This document shows, piece after piece, positions 17,540 through 26,941 of a stretch of DNA of 64,000 nucleotides. The DNA is from an uncultured Aquimarina sp. Its GTDB lineage: Bacteria; Bacteroidota; Bacteroidia; Flavobacteriales; Flavobacteriaceae. Under the pieces are notes generated by a model. The model saw only the letters and a program-made list of their open reading frames with translations, was not told the DNA's origin and did not search any database. The stretch's first letter is position 1. The number at the start of each line of letters is the position of its first letter. Position numbers and translations under genes: made by a program. The stretch covers positions 1-64,000 of the forward strand of contig CANMWA010000009.1 in the NCBI GenBank assembly GCA_947501475.1, in the 5' to 3' direction.

Positions 17540-19381
17540 ATGTATCTTAAAACCTTCATACTCTTTTGGCTTTTTTTTATTTGTGTTCTTGCAAATGCAC
17601 AAAATACTAAAATAGTGGATAGCCTTTTACAGGTTATACATCAAAAATCAGTAGCAGATACAACCCTTGTAAAAGCATTTAATGATCTAGGGGTTCAATA
17701 TGCCATATCAAAACCCTTATTGGCAAAAGATTATATAATGAAGGCATTAGCGATTTCAGAACAAAATAATAACCCTAGAGGAATAGCTGGTTCATACAAT
17801 TGTTTGGGTAAGGTTTACCTTTATCAGGATGAGTATGATACTGCTCTAAAATATTTTGAGAAAGCGTTACAGATTAATAAAAAATCAAATCATATTTGGG
17901 GACAGGCTTCTGCCCTGCATCAAATTGCTGCTACCCACGTTTATTCAGGAAATTATCTTGAAGGAATCACTGTACTTGAGCAATCTGGAGCGTTGTTTTT
18001 GAAAAAGAATGATTCTCTCTCTTATGCAAAATCCCTGCAAACTTTGGGGGTTGCTTATAAAGGATTGGGGCAGCTAAGCGTAGCGACTAAGAAATACTTA
18101 GCCTCAATAAAAATCTATCAACAACTTAACATTACAACGGGAATAACACATTCAAAATATCAATTAGGGGATATTTTATCGATAAAAAAAGAATATAGAA
18201 AAGCTTTACCTTATTTGAACTCGTCTTTATCAGGCTTTCAAGAAATGGGTAATTTTAAATTCATATTAATTAATCATCAAAATTTAGGATGGTGTTACAA
18301 AGAATTAAAAGATTATGATAATGCCATTAAACACTATGAAAAAGCATTAGAAATTTATAAAAACAAATATTCAATATCTAATAGTTCTTATGTATTATCC
18401 ATGTTAAGTGAGATCTATTACGAGTTAAATCAGCTGGATAAAGCTACCTACTATCAAAAAAAAGCCGTACAAGAATTGAATTCCAATAAAAAAATGTACA
18501 AGCTAGGGAAAGCGTACACCTATATTTCTATGGGCACACTTTTTCTAAAGCAAAAAAAAACGGACTCAGCAGTCTTTTATGCACAAAAGGCATTAAAATA
18601 TACACATAAAAATGGTTTTTTACGAGCAAAAATGGAGGCCTATCATCTATTGGCGCTTGCTGCGGAAGAAAAAAACAATAATATTGTTGCACTTAAATAT
18701 TTTAAAAAATTGGCAATATTGAAAGATTCTATACAAGAATTAGAAAATAAAACGCTGGTTTATGAACTGAGTGCTGAATATGAAGCCAATGATAAAGACT
18801 TAAAGATTAAGCAATTCGAAAAAAGTAATAAAACGAAACAAAAACAAATTGGTGCATTAATGATTTTGGGGTTAGTTTGTATAGTTTTTATGCTTGTAGG
18901 TGGAAAGATATTAAGAAAAAAAAATAAGCAAAAACGAAAATTAGAGGAAATGGTGAAACGAAAAAATAAAGAGTTAACCTCCAATACACTTCATTTGCTA
19001 AGAAAAAATAACACCCTTAATAACGTCAAAGAAAAAGTAACAGACTTATGCAACACACAAGGTGAAAATGTATATCAGTACCGTACGGTGTTACAGGCTA
19101 TAAATTTTGATGAAAAAGAAGATCAGAATTGGGAACTTTTTAGAGAACTTTTTGAAGAAACCTATGATGATTTTTATAAAAAAATAAACGACAGGTTTCC
19201 TTCTATTACTTCAAAAGAGATACGACTTATTTGCTTGTTAAGACTTAACCTTTCTTCAAAAGAGATAAGTACATTTCTTAATATAACTCCAGAAGGGGTT
19301 AAAAAAGCTCGCTACAGACTAAGAAAAAAAATGAACCTTACTACAGAAGAGTCACTTGAAGATTATATTATAAATATTTAA
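17540..19381 (+). CDS. TPR-repeat transmembrane regulator with C-terminal LuxR-type HTH
   Basis: 613 residues. The signal peptide (ending ANAQ) is followed by about nine TPR units (~35-410; for example YDTALKYFEKALQINK and YDNAIKHYEKALEIYK). One transmembrane helix lies at ~437-455 (ALMILGLVCIVFMLVGG), then a basic coiled coil (~456-490) and a C-terminal helix-turn-helix (SITSKEIRLICLLRLNLSSK, then EISTFLNITPEGVKKARYRL). This periplasmic-TPR, TM, cytoplasmic-HTH layout is common in Bacteroidetes and is thought to carry signals across the membrane directly to DNA. The gene is monocistronic and lies between two small-domain lipoprotein genes. Its target is unknown. Confidence 0.85.
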   Translation: MYLKTFILFWLFFICVLANAQNTKIVDSLLQVIHQKSVADTTLVKAFNDLGVQYAISKPLLAKDYIMKALAISEQNNNPRGIAGSYNCLGKVYLYQDEYDTALKYFEKALQINKKSNHIWGQASALHQIAATHVYSGNYLEGITVLEQSGALFLKKNDSLSYAKSLQTLGVAYKGLGQLSVATKKYLASIKIYQQLNITTGITHSKYQLGDILSIKKEYRKALPYLNSSLSGFQEMGNFKFILINHQNLGWCYKELKDYDNAIKHYEKALEIYKNKYSISNSSYVLSMLSEIYYELNQLDKATYYQKKAVQELNSNKKMYKLGKAYTYISMGTLFLKQKKTDSAVFYAQKALKYTHKNGFLRAKMEAYHLLALAAEEKNNNIVALKYFKKLAILKDSIQELENKTLVYELSAEYEANDKDLKIKQFEKSNKTKQKQIGALMILGLVCIVFMLVGGKILRKKNKQKRKLEEMVKRKNKELTSNTLHLLRKNNTLNNVKEKVTDLCNTQGENVYQYRTVLQAINFDEKEDQNWELFRELFEETYDDFYKKINDRFPSITSKEIRLICLLRLNLSSKEISTFLNITPEGVKKARYRLRKKMNLTTEESLEDYIINI

Positions 19382-19714
19382 TACAAACTTAAACCTTAAG
19401 TATTCTGGCTACTAACATGGTGAAATTTTGAAGCATAGTTAAAATATTAAATATGCTTTATTCTAGGAGGGTTTAATACCCAGAGGCTTGTATATATCAT
19501 AACAACTATCTGAACAGCAGTATCCTAAATTATTTATTGATATTGACCTACACAAGCTAGTTAGAAAATTTATACTACCACAGATCTTTGTTATGTACAT
19601 ACAGGATTTAATAATATTGTTTTTTTGAAAATTGTCCATGCATTAGTAATAAATGTTCATTCCATAGTCCTCTGTTTTACATCAAATTTGTACCGTAATA
19701 AAAAACAAGAAAAG
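19382..19714. other. Intergenic region upstream of the ABM lipoprotein
   Basis: About 330 bp. A frame without an ATG start runs from TTG 19625 into the next gene but lacks a protein-like start, so I treat it as leader. No terminator or box was recognised. Confidence 0.45.
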
Positions 19715-20434
19715 ATGAAAACTAAAGTTCCATTAAAATTAGCACTCCTAGTTTTTTTACTAGGATGTACAATTCAAACATTTTCAAAATCTAAAAACAC
19801 AAACATTATGCAAAACACAAAAAAAGAAACTATCGGATTATTAGTAATTATGAAAGCTAAATCTGGAAAAGAACAGGATGTTAAAGATTTTTTGCTTGGT
19901 GGATTAGCATTAGTAAATCAAGAACCTCAAACCGTATCTTGGTTTGCCTTTCAGATAGATAATAACACCTTTGGAATCTATGATACTTTTGAAGTAGAAG
20001 AAGGAAGACAAGCACATTTAACAGGCGAAGTTGCCAAAGCATTATTAGCAAATGCAGGTGATTTATTAGAGAATTTTAATCCTAGTACAGATATTCAGAC
20101 AATAGATGTATTAGCGACTAATCATAAGTCTGGATTACAAAACAAAGGGTTGCTTGTTATTATGAGATCTAAAGACGCAAAGACAACAGATGTAGAAAAC
20201 TTCCTTAATGTTGGAAAACAATTAGTAAGTGATGAGTCAAAGACTTTATCTTGGTATGCAATAAAAATAGATGCAACTACTTATGCAATCTTTGACACCT
20301 TTGCAGATGATTCTGGTAGAAATGCACATTTAACAGGTAAAGTTGCAGCAGCACTTATGGAAAATGCACCTGTTCTTTTGGAAGGTTTTGAAGCATCAGC
20401 AATTCAAGAAATAGACATTATAGCTTCGAAATAA
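19715..20434 (+). CDS. Secreted lipoprotein with two ABM-like (dimeric alpha/beta barrel) domains
   Basis: 239 residues from ATG 19715; this start gives a signal peptide (MKTKVPLKLALLVFLLGC) with Cys18 as the likely lipid site. Two tandem ~100-residue antibiotic-biosynthesis-monooxygenase-like domains follow, both with GLLVIM at the first strand, (V/L)SW(F/Y)A in the middle, a YDTF/FDTF strand and RxAHLTG(E/K)VA. Such domains usually dimerise; a fused pair forms one barrel alone. ABM domains include quinol monooxygenases and haem or small-molecule handlers, but the substrate here is unknown. It has its own terminator, and an AraC-type gene follows. A decayed copy of the same pair lies at 13305-13941. 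Confidence 0.78.
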   Translation: MKTKVPLKLALLVFLLGCTIQTFSKSKNTNIMQNTKKETIGLLVIMKAKSGKEQDVKDFLLGGLALVNQEPQTVSWFAFQIDNNTFGIYDTFEVEEGRQAHLTGEVAKALLANAGDLLENFNPSTDIQTIDVLATNHKSGLQNKGLLVIMRSKDAKTTDVENFLNVGKQLVSDESKTLSWYAIKIDATTYAIFDTFADDSGRNAHLTGKVAAALMENAPVLLEGFEASAIQEIDIIASK

Positions 20435-20446
20435 TTGTTATCTTTA

Positions 20447-20478
20447 GAAAGGAGTGTAGCAAGCACTCCTTTCTTTTT
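20447..20478 (+). terminator. Rho-independent terminator of the ABM lipoprotein gene
   Basis: GAAAGGAGTG (20447-20456) pairs perfectly with CACTCCTTTC (20464-20473), followed by TTTTT. It separates the ABM and AraC-type genes transcriptionally. Confidence 0.9.
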
Positions 20479-20511
20479 ATTAAGTATTGTTAAATAAAGA
20501 AATAGATTCTT

Positions 20512-21375
20512 ATGGCTCAAATTATTGTTGATAAGCAAAATGGTGAACTAGCCTTTAGACTAGAAAGATTTGAAGATCTTAATCAATTTGACCATTTGCA
20601 GAGAAAAAATTATTATTCTATCATTTTATTAAAAGGAAACAATTATAAATTAAGTGTAGACCTTTCTAATTATCAATTGCAAGGTGACCAGATGATTTGC
20701 TTGTCGCCTTATCAACCTTTTATGATTACTTCTGATGAATTTTGTTCAGGATGGTTATTAAACTTTCATCCAGATTTTTTTTGTACATATCGACATCAAA
20801 ATGAAATTGAAACAGAAGGCATTCTTTTTAACAATTTTCATGGATTACCACATTTTAAAATTTCTGAAGAAGCGTTGTTTTGTAATCTCATAGACCAAAT
20901 TTCAAAAGAGATGGATAGAGATTCTATAGCTCAACATGAAGTTCTTGTGGCTTTTTTAAAAGTATTTTTAATAGAAGCAGTGAGACAGAAAAAACAATTT
21001 GATAAAGATATAGTACCAAAATTTTCTGATGGTCAATCTGAAATCTTGCAAAATTTAGTAGATTCTATTGAGAATAATTACAGTGAGTTGCACTCTCCTA
21101 AAGATTACGCAGATATTTTGTGTGTTAGTACTAAAACATTGGCAGGAATTGTAAAAAAATATTTGCAGCAAACACCTAGCACATTAATTTCTAATAAAAT
21201 TGTTATAGAGGCTAAACGTGAACTATATTTGACCTCAAAGCCTTTGAAGCAAATCGCTGCTAGTCTTGGTTATGATGATGAATTTTATTTTAGTAGGTTT
21301 TTTAAAAAGAAAGTAGGTGTTTCTCCCGATAATTATAGAAAGACAGTAGGTTTTGCTAAACTAGAAAAAATATGA
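20512..21375 (+). CDS. AraC family transcriptional regulator
   Basis: 287 residues. The N-terminal ~150 residues form a cupin-like sensing domain (SIILLKGNNYKLSVD, LSPYQPFMI, GWLLNFHPDFF). The C-terminal ~100 residues hold the two HTHs of the AraC family: PKDYADILCVSTKTLAGIVK and PLKQIAASLGYDDEFYFSRF with FKKKVGVSPDNYRK. It lies 77 bp after the ABM lipoprotein, beyond a terminator. The same gene pair exists as a relic at 13305-13941, so the two genes move together and the regulator probably controls the lipoprotein gene or a response to the same molecule. Two N-terminal fragments of paralogues lie at 12260 and 13305. Confidence 0.9.
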   Translation: MAQIIVDKQNGELAFRLERFEDLNQFDHLQRKNYYSIILLKGNNYKLSVDLSNYQLQGDQMICLSPYQPFMITSDEFCSGWLLNFHPDFFCTYRHQNEIETEGILFNNFHGLPHFKISEEALFCNLIDQISKEMDRDSIAQHEVLVAFLKVFLIEAVRQKKQFDKDIVPKFSDGQSEILQNLVDSIENNYSELHSPKDYADILCVSTKTLAGIVKKYLQQTPSTLISNKIVIEAKRELYLTSKPLKQIAASLGYDDEFYFSRFFKKKVGVSPDNYRKTVGFAKLEKI

Positions 21376-21470
21376 TTGATTCGCAGTATTTTGTCTGCAT
21401 CAAAAATCTTAAAATACTTTCTTTTGTATTACTGTAACAGAGATGAATAGGAAGGCTACCTTAAAAAGCT

Positions 21471-21561
21471 ATTAATAACGTAGAATGAGTTTTTATAAAT
21501 GCTTCAAATTCAAATAAATTGTCAATAGAATGGTTAGATATTTCAATCTTTCCCGCTACTA
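21471..21561 (+). repeat. ~90-bp dispersed repeat, copy B, ending in TCCCGCTACTA
   Basis: Copy of 5581-5669. Its last 11 bases equal the acceptor end of the tRNA-fMet relic at 6113-6123, and the preceding AGAT...ATCT could be a decayed T arm. A strong terminator follows directly, as after the relics at 6123 and 45449. Confidence 0.7.
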
Positions 21562-21562
21562 G

Positions 21563-21594
21563 AAAAAGCTTCAGAATTGTTCTGAAGCTTTTTT
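21563..21594. terminator. Bidirectional terminator between convergent AraC and GT2 genes
   Basis: GCTTCAGAA (21568-21576) pairs with TTCTGAAGC (21580-21588) over TTG, with A's before and T's after, so it can work on both strands. Confidence 0.9.
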
Positions 21595-21636
21595 ATTATT
21601 ATACAATTAGGATAGTACGTGACAGTATTTTATGAA

Positions 21637-22458
21637 TTATGCTGCTAAAGCTGTAATTGGCATTCCAAATATTTCAATAACTGGCTCAATTATTTCTTCT
21701 TTATTACCATAATTTAAATTTTGTAGTACATTATAATTAAACCATATTGATAATAACCTATAGGGAATTTCTAGCGAATCTTTAATCCCAAGTTTTGAAT
21801 CCTCCATATGTACCCACCTTTGTAATGGTTGCTCATGGATTTTGTTTAGAATTAATACTTTGCCAAAGTGTTTTTTCATTCTTAAAAACATTTCTACATC
21901 AAATAACCACCTGCTGAAGAAGCTTCTTTTAAATAATACAGGAACAAGCTTTGCTCTAAATACTTTAGCACCACATTGTGTGTCTTCTATGGGTAGTTTT
22001 AAGATAAAGAATACTAACATTTTTATAATTTTTGAGAAAATAGCTCTTATAGAATCTTTTTCGATAGCTTCAGATGCATTCTTAGCTCTTGATCCAAATA
22101 CCATACTTAGTTTATTGTTAGTTTTTAGGGTTTTTAGAAGTCCATCAAAATCTTCAAAATCTGTAGACAAATCAGCATCAATAAATCCAATAAAGGCAAT
22201 GTCTCCTCTGCTATGAAAATATCTTGCACCCGCTCTTACTGCAGTTGCCTTACCTGAGTTCTTTTTTATATCGATTACACTAATCTTAAAAGGATTCTCA
22301 GATTGTATAGTCTTTAAAATAGTGATAGTGTCATCTTTACTACCATCATTCACAAAGCATAAATGAAACTCATTTTCTTTATTTATAAAGTCTAAGAATG
22401 CAGTTACATTTAGTCTCTTCTCTTCGTTATAGCAAGGTATGATGATTCCAGTTTTCAT
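21637..22458 (-). CDS. GT2 glycosyltransferase, dolichyl-phosphate glucose/mannose synthase-like
   Basis: 273 residues. GT-A fold motifs: IIPCYNEEKRL (6-16), FVNDGSKDDT (~35-44), KNSGKATAVRAG, and metal-binding DADLS (~95-99). DTQCGAKVF (~159-167) and RWLFDVEMFLRMK (~182-194) mark the polyprenyl-phosphate glycosyltransferase subgroup. No clear C-terminal membrane helices are present; the protein probably binds the inner membrane face and makes a lipid-phosphate sugar donor for the GT-C-like protein encoded divergently at 22626. An upstream two-repeat element (22523-22552), with a -7-like TAATTTCA at 22483-22490, places it in the predicted LytTR regulon. Confidence 0.85.
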   Translation of the reverse strand: MKTGIIIPCYNEEKRLNVTAFLDFINKENEFHLCFVNDGSKDDTITILKTIQSENPFKISVIDIKKNSGKATAVRAGARYFHSRGDIAFIGFIDADLSTDFEDFDGLLKTLKTNNKLSMVFGSRAKNASEAIEKDSIRAIFSKIIKMLVFFILKLPIEDTQCGAKVFRAKLVPVLFKRSFFSRWLFDVEMFLRMKKHFGKVLILNKIHEQPLQRWVHMEDSKLGIKDSLEIPYRLLSIWFNYNVLQNLNYGNKEEIIEPVIEIFGMPITALAA

Positions 22459-22522
22459 GATAGATTATTTTGGGTTACACCTTGAAATTAGCTATGATTG
22501 ACTCCTGAAAATGGAGTATTTC

Positions 22523-22552
22523 GATGAGTAGATATTTGCTGTAGACGAATGG
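22523..22552 (-). promoter_or_regulatory. Predicted LytTR box 1 (GT2 promoter)
   Basis: Direct repeats GATGAGTAG (22523-22531) and GACGAATGG (22544-22552), starts 21 bp apart. A -7-like TAATTTCA lies at 22483-22490, exactly 32 bp beyond the box on the minus strand, as at boxes 2-4. The gene start at 22458 is 65 bp from the box. The divergent gene at 22626 could also respond. A weaker inverted half-site, CCATTGGTC, lies at 22571-22579. Confidence 0.75.
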
Positions 22553-22625
22553 TTTTTATCGAAGGATGTACCATTGGTCGAAACCGAAACCTTTATTGTA
22601 TATTTAAGTATTAGAAAATTATACT

Positions 22626-25600
22626 TTGAATATAGACAAGAAAACTACAAATAAGTATTTGATCAGTGCTCTACTCATTGGAGTCGTTTTTCATGGTACC
22701 ACTATCTTTTTTACATTAGAATCTACCTATGATGCCTTGATCCACTTGTTTTTTGCAGATCACTATGCTACTAGTTGGTTCGATCCATGGAACTATAGTT
22801 GGTATAGTGGCTTCACCGTGATGGGATATCCACCATTAGTACACCAAACTATTGCATTGTTGTCTTATGTTGGAGGATTGAAATTTGGTTTGTTTGCAGT
22901 GGCTATAATAGCCGTTGTACTTTTTATTACCGGTATTTATCGATTCACATTGCTATTAACCTCTAATAGAACTGTTGCCGGTTATGCAGCTATTCTTGCT
23001 GTTTTTTCTTCTTCTTTTGTAGAGACATTACACATTTTCGGGCAATTACCAAGTATTGTTGGTATTGCTATACTCCTGCATGCATTACCAGAGACCTATT
23101 TGTGGATCAAAACGGGGGCATACAGATATTTGATTACATCACTTAGTTTAATTGCGGTTACAGTTACATCTCATCACGTGACCCCGATCTTTGGGATGGT
23201 ATTTTTTATTTTTCCTTTGATTGGTATGGTGATTATGGATGTTTCAAAAGACAGGGTTACTACATTTAAGCAGGTTACCTTTTCTGTTTTTCTTTCTACC
23301 TTTTTTAAACTGTTTAAAAGAATCATAAGTTTTGGAGTTGGATCTTTAGTATTAATTGTTGTTTGTATTTTGCCGTATTGGATCAATACTAAAAATAATC
23401 CGATTACACAGGTTCCAATACCACATGGCTCAAGAGATAATTTTCTTGAGGTTACGTCTTCGGGATTAGTGTTCTTCTTGATACCATGGGGTATTATATT
23501 ATTTATACTTCCTTATATATGGTATCGTTTTTTTAGTAAGCGATATTTATTTTTTGGGTTATCTATTTCTTTACTAACGATTCTTGGAACAGGAGGTACA
23601 ACACCTATCCCAAGAATGATGCTTGGCGAGAATGCATTTAATATTCTTACGTTGGATAGGTTTACGCTCTGGGCGTCTATTATGGCATTACCAATATTTG
23701 GAGAGTTTGCTTTTCGGTTTATAGAAGGTGATTTAAAACAGTATATTCAACAGAAGTTCGGAAGTATATATCATAGACTTTTGGGAGGGCTTTTGGCCGG
23801 GACATTTATTTTTACTGCTGTATTTACTATGAGTCTGGGCTATTTTAGACCCTCACAACCCCAAAAGTTAAAAATGCTACCGATTCTTAATTTCTTAAAA
23901 CAAGATCAACATGATCATTGGCGATATTTACCTCTTGGATTTGGAGACCAGATGGCCTGGCTATCTACCCAAACGCAAGCGATGACCGTTGATGGCAATT
24001 ATCATTCTGCAAGAAGACTACCCGAACTAACTACTAGAGCGGTAGAACGACTAGAGAATTCAAAATTTAGAGGAGTAGAAGGCATTGGTTCTTTACAACA
24101 GTTTCTAACAGTGCCAGAAAAGTATAGTTTAAAATATGTGTTTTCGAATGATAAATTCTATGATCCAATTTTGTATTTCTGTGGATGGCAACGATTGCGA
24201 CAATTAGAAAATGGAATTATGGTTTGGGAAAAACTAAATGTTCCCCCGTTGTCTACTATTTTGCCCAAAGAAGATGTGCCTACATTCCAAAAGTTAATGT
24301 GGGGTTTGATTCCTGTGGGGACAGCCATATTAGCTTTTGTATTAACTATTCAAATGATATGGATAAGAGCTTTAAAGTCTATAAAAATTGGTGCTACTGA
24401 GTATTTGAAATACGGACTATCATATCATAAGTTTAGAGGCAACATAGTAAAGATATCCCATATCTGGGGTTTTGTAATGCTATTTGGTTTTGGTTTTGGG
24501 ATGTATGCGTTTTATGTTAAAAATGCAACACAAATCAACCCTAAAAATGTTATAGCAGCATACTACGATGCGTTGGATTTTAAGGAATTTAAAAGAGCCT
24601 ATTCTTATATAGATCCGCAAAGTAATAAGGCTCTTGATCAATATATGCTCGAGGTTTCTGTCACCGATGGATTACTTAGCTCGTATGCAAAACTAGATGA
24701 AATTGTAGTGAAAATTACAGAGCAAACTGATAGCACTGCCAAGGTTAAAGCAATTACAAAATGGATCACTCCCTTAGAAAAAATTGATAAAACATTTTAT
24801 CATGAATTGGTAAAACGACAAGGTGATTGGTATATGCTGCCATTGGAGTATGATTTGGATATCCCACCAGATCAATTGTTTGCCGAGAATAGAACAACGT
24901 TTTATAATCACGGGCGTCGTAGAATTACTTCAGAGCAAACACATCATGAAGATGTGCTTAAACAACCGGTTTTAGAAGTTCTTACAGCAAAAATCGTTAA
25001 ACATGAAGAACGGTACAGTATTATTGGGGAATTACAAAATGTCGATAATGTACCTGCAGATGTTGTTGTCACGGGAACATTATACGATAAAGAAGACAAG
25101 AAATTAGCCGCTTATAATGTAATGCACCAGATGAAACATAAACTGATGCCAAAAGAAACCACTAGTTTCCGTATTAATTTAGAAGGTATTGCCTGGGTAA
25201 ATAATGAAGAATCAAAACCAAAAACTTTTAATCCAGATCAATTTACGCCTGTACGTTTAGAAGATAATCCTCAAAAATTTAATCTTCAATGTGCCGGAAA
25301 TGTAGCTATCACTGATTTATATAAAGAGGTTGCAATTAATGATATTTCAATACATGAACATAAAATAAACGGGACCCTTTTTAATTCAGGATTGCAAGAA
25401 GTTACTATCCCGCAATTATTGATTTCGTACTATAATACGAATAAGAAATTGCTTTGGGTGGATCATCAATATCTTGAAGAAGGAATACGACCACAACATA
25501 AGCAGATTTTTTCTTATTCGTTGTTGGATATTTCTCATTTAGAAGTAGTAAACGAAGACTTAGAGTATGTTTTTGTAAATGGGTTATCAAATGCCGAAAT

Positions 25601-25724
25601 CAGTAAAAAGATAGTTCCTAGTCGAGATCAAGAACAACAGTCTAATCAATTTTTATCAGTAAATGGTAAAGGATTTAGTTATATTAAAATAGAAATAAAC
25701 ACATATATAGCTTCCCCAAATTAA
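22626..25724 (+). CDS. Large GT-C-like membrane protein (PTPS-related domain)
   Basis: 1032 residues. No ATG fits near the 5' end of the frame; TTG 22626 (MNIDKKTTNKYL) is the most likely start. The first ~415 residues hold about ten membrane helices, with a first periplasmic loop carrying FFADHYATSW and FDPWNYSWYSGFTVMGYPPL. This is the pattern of 6-pyruvoyl-tetrahydropterin-synthase-related membrane proteins, which resemble GT-C glycosyltransferases. Two further helices lie at ~570 and ~615, and a periplasmic region follows to the end with an NTF2-like part and Ig-like strands. It would use lipid-linked sugars on the periplasmic side. Its stop overlaps the next start (TAATG), so the three genes 22626-28488 are translationally coupled. 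Confidence 0.75.
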   Translation: MNIDKKTTNKYLISALLIGVVFHGTTIFFTLESTYDALIHLFFADHYATSWFDPWNYSWYSGFTVMGYPPLVHQTIALLSYVGGLKFGLFAVAIIAVVLFITGIYRFTLLLTSNRTVAGYAAILAVFSSSFVETLHIFGQLPSIVGIAILLHALPETYLWIKTGAYRYLITSLSLIAVTVTSHHVTPIFGMVFFIFPLIGMVIMDVSKDRVTTFKQVTFSVFLSTFFKLFKRIISFGVGSLVLIVVCILPYWINTKNNPITQVPIPHGSRDNFLEVTSSGLVFFLIPWGIILFILPYIWYRFFSKRYLFFGLSISLLTILGTGGTTPIPRMMLGENAFNILTLDRFTLWASIMALPIFGEFAFRFIEGDLKQYIQQKFGSIYHRLLGGLLAGTFIFTAVFTMSLGYFRPSQPQKLKMLPILNFLKQDQHDHWRYLPLGFGDQMAWLSTQTQAMTVDGNYHSARRLPELTTRAVERLENSKFRGVEGIGSLQQFLTVPEKYSLKYVFSNDKFYDPILYFCGWQRLRQLENGIMVWEKLNVPPLSTILPKEDVPTFQKLMWGLIPVGTAILAFVLTIQMIWIRALKSIKIGATEYLKYGLSYHKFRGNIVKISHIWGFVMLFGFGFGMYAFYVKNATQINPKNVIAAYYDALDFKEFKRAYSYIDPQSNKALDQYMLEVSVTDGLLSSYAKLDEIVVKITEQTDSTAKVKAITKWITPLEKIDKTFYHELVKRQGDWYMLPLEYDLDIPPDQLFAENRTTFYNHGRRRITSEQTHHEDVLKQPVLEVLTAKIVKHEERYSIIGELQNVDNVPADVVVTGTLYDKEDKKLAAYNVMHQMKHKLMPKETTSFRINLEGIAWVNNEESKPKTFNPDQFTPVRLEDNPQKFNLQCAGNVAITDLYKEVAINDISIHEHKINGTLFNSGLQEVTIPQLLISYYNTNKKLLWVDHQYLEEGIRPQHKQIFSYSLLDISHLEVVNEDLEYVFVNGLSNAEISKKIVPSRDQEQQSNQFLSVNGKGFSYIKIEINTYIASPN

Positions 25725-26941
25725 TGAGTTTAGAACGAAAACATATCATCTTTTGGTTACCCATATTCCTTGTATGTTGCATTGGTTTTACGACAGTATT
25801 AAATACTGCGCAACAAGTATCAGCAGTTATAGAAACTAAACAGAAGGTATTTGAAGCTGGGGACACGATTGCATTGAATTTTAAGCTGAATACTCCAGCC
25901 AGAACACAACTTTTTTTACATGCTTCATTTGGTAGTACTGTCCTGGATTCTGATACAGCCCATTATACACTACCAGAGTTTGTTTCAAATAAAAAAGGAG
26001 TCATACATTATACGTTGCTGCATGATTCTAAAATAATATTGAAAGGCACTATAGAGGTTAAAGCTAATGCTACAAATCCAGTACAATTAGAGTCTTATGT
26101 TGGACCACCTAGTATTATAGCTGGAGGAACAGATTATACGATGCAAGTAGTTGTACCTACAGATATATATGACAATATATTGCCAGATAGCACTGCAATG
26201 CGCTTAAAGTATCAGTTTTTGGATACTGAAAAAGAAGAAGGTTTGTATAGTAAGGATATGATAGGATGGGTAAACATATTCTCTTATGAACAATCGGGGC
26301 GATTATTGATATCATCAAAAGTTAGAGAGACGGCTTCAAAAGAATTTTCGGTAGAGGTATTTCCTTCACTCCCCGAAGATTTTCAGATCAGTAGTCAACG
26401 AAAGCACTCGTATGCAGACGGAAATCAAATTACCGAATTCATTACCTCTGTCCTCAAAGATGATTACGGAAATATTGTGAGTGATGGTACTTTGGTTGAG
26501 TTTAAGATCAAAGATAAGAAAGGGGTTGTTTTACAAACACAGGGAGGCACTGTTAATGGGCAGGCTATTGGCAAAATATTACATCCTGATCATCAGGATG
26601 TATGGGAAGTAATAGCTTTTATTCCTGGGATCGCAAAAAGCAATGTAATACAGCTCGAATATGCATCGGTGCTTAATGATTTTGAGGTGAAGTTTTCTAA
26701 TGACAATCGTGAAATTGTAGTAGGGCCATTGTTAAGCTTTATGGACCAATTAATACCAGACGGAGCAATAGTGGCTTTAAAAATTAAAAAAGATAAAAGT
26801 GTTGAAACTAAAATCAAATCATCATCTAATGGAATAGTTAGATTTCTGCTAAAAGAGGAATTTTACCCTTCGGGGAAGTATGCTATAAAAATTGAAGCCT
26901 TAGGGGTTCAAAAAGAGTTTTCACAGACACCATTAAAATGA
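25724..26941 (+). CDS. Membrane-anchored periplasmic protein with Ig-like domains
   Basis: 405 residues, family not recognised. One N-terminal hydrophobic segment (~8-28) is a signal peptide or anchor. The rest is beta-rich, with Ig-like segments, for example ITEFITSVLKDDYGNIVSDG (~233-252), which resembles invasin-type Ig domains, followed by LVEFKIKDKKG. No catalytic motif is visible. The start overlaps the previous stop and the end overlaps the next gene (ATGA), so it is made with the GT-C-like protein and the hydrolase and probably forms an envelope complex with them or guides the glycan. Confidence 0.7.
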   Translation: MSLERKHIIFWLPIFLVCCIGFTTVLNTAQQVSAVIETKQKVFEAGDTIALNFKLNTPARTQLFLHASFGSTVLDSDTAHYTLPEFVSNKKGVIHYTLLHDSKIILKGTIEVKANATNPVQLESYVGPPSIIAGGTDYTMQVVVPTDIYDNILPDSTAMRLKYQFLDTEKEEGLYSKDMIGWVNIFSYEQSGRLLISSKVRETASKEFSVEVFPSLPEDFQISSQRKHSYADGNQITEFITSVLKDDYGNIVSDGTLVEFKIKDKKGVVLQTQGGTVNGQAIGKILHPDHQDVWEVIAFIPGIAKSNVIQLEYASVLNDFEVKFSNDNREIVVGPLLSFMDQLIPDGAIVALKIKKDKSVETKIKSSSNGIVRFLLKEEFYPSGKYAIKIEALGVQKEFSQTPLK

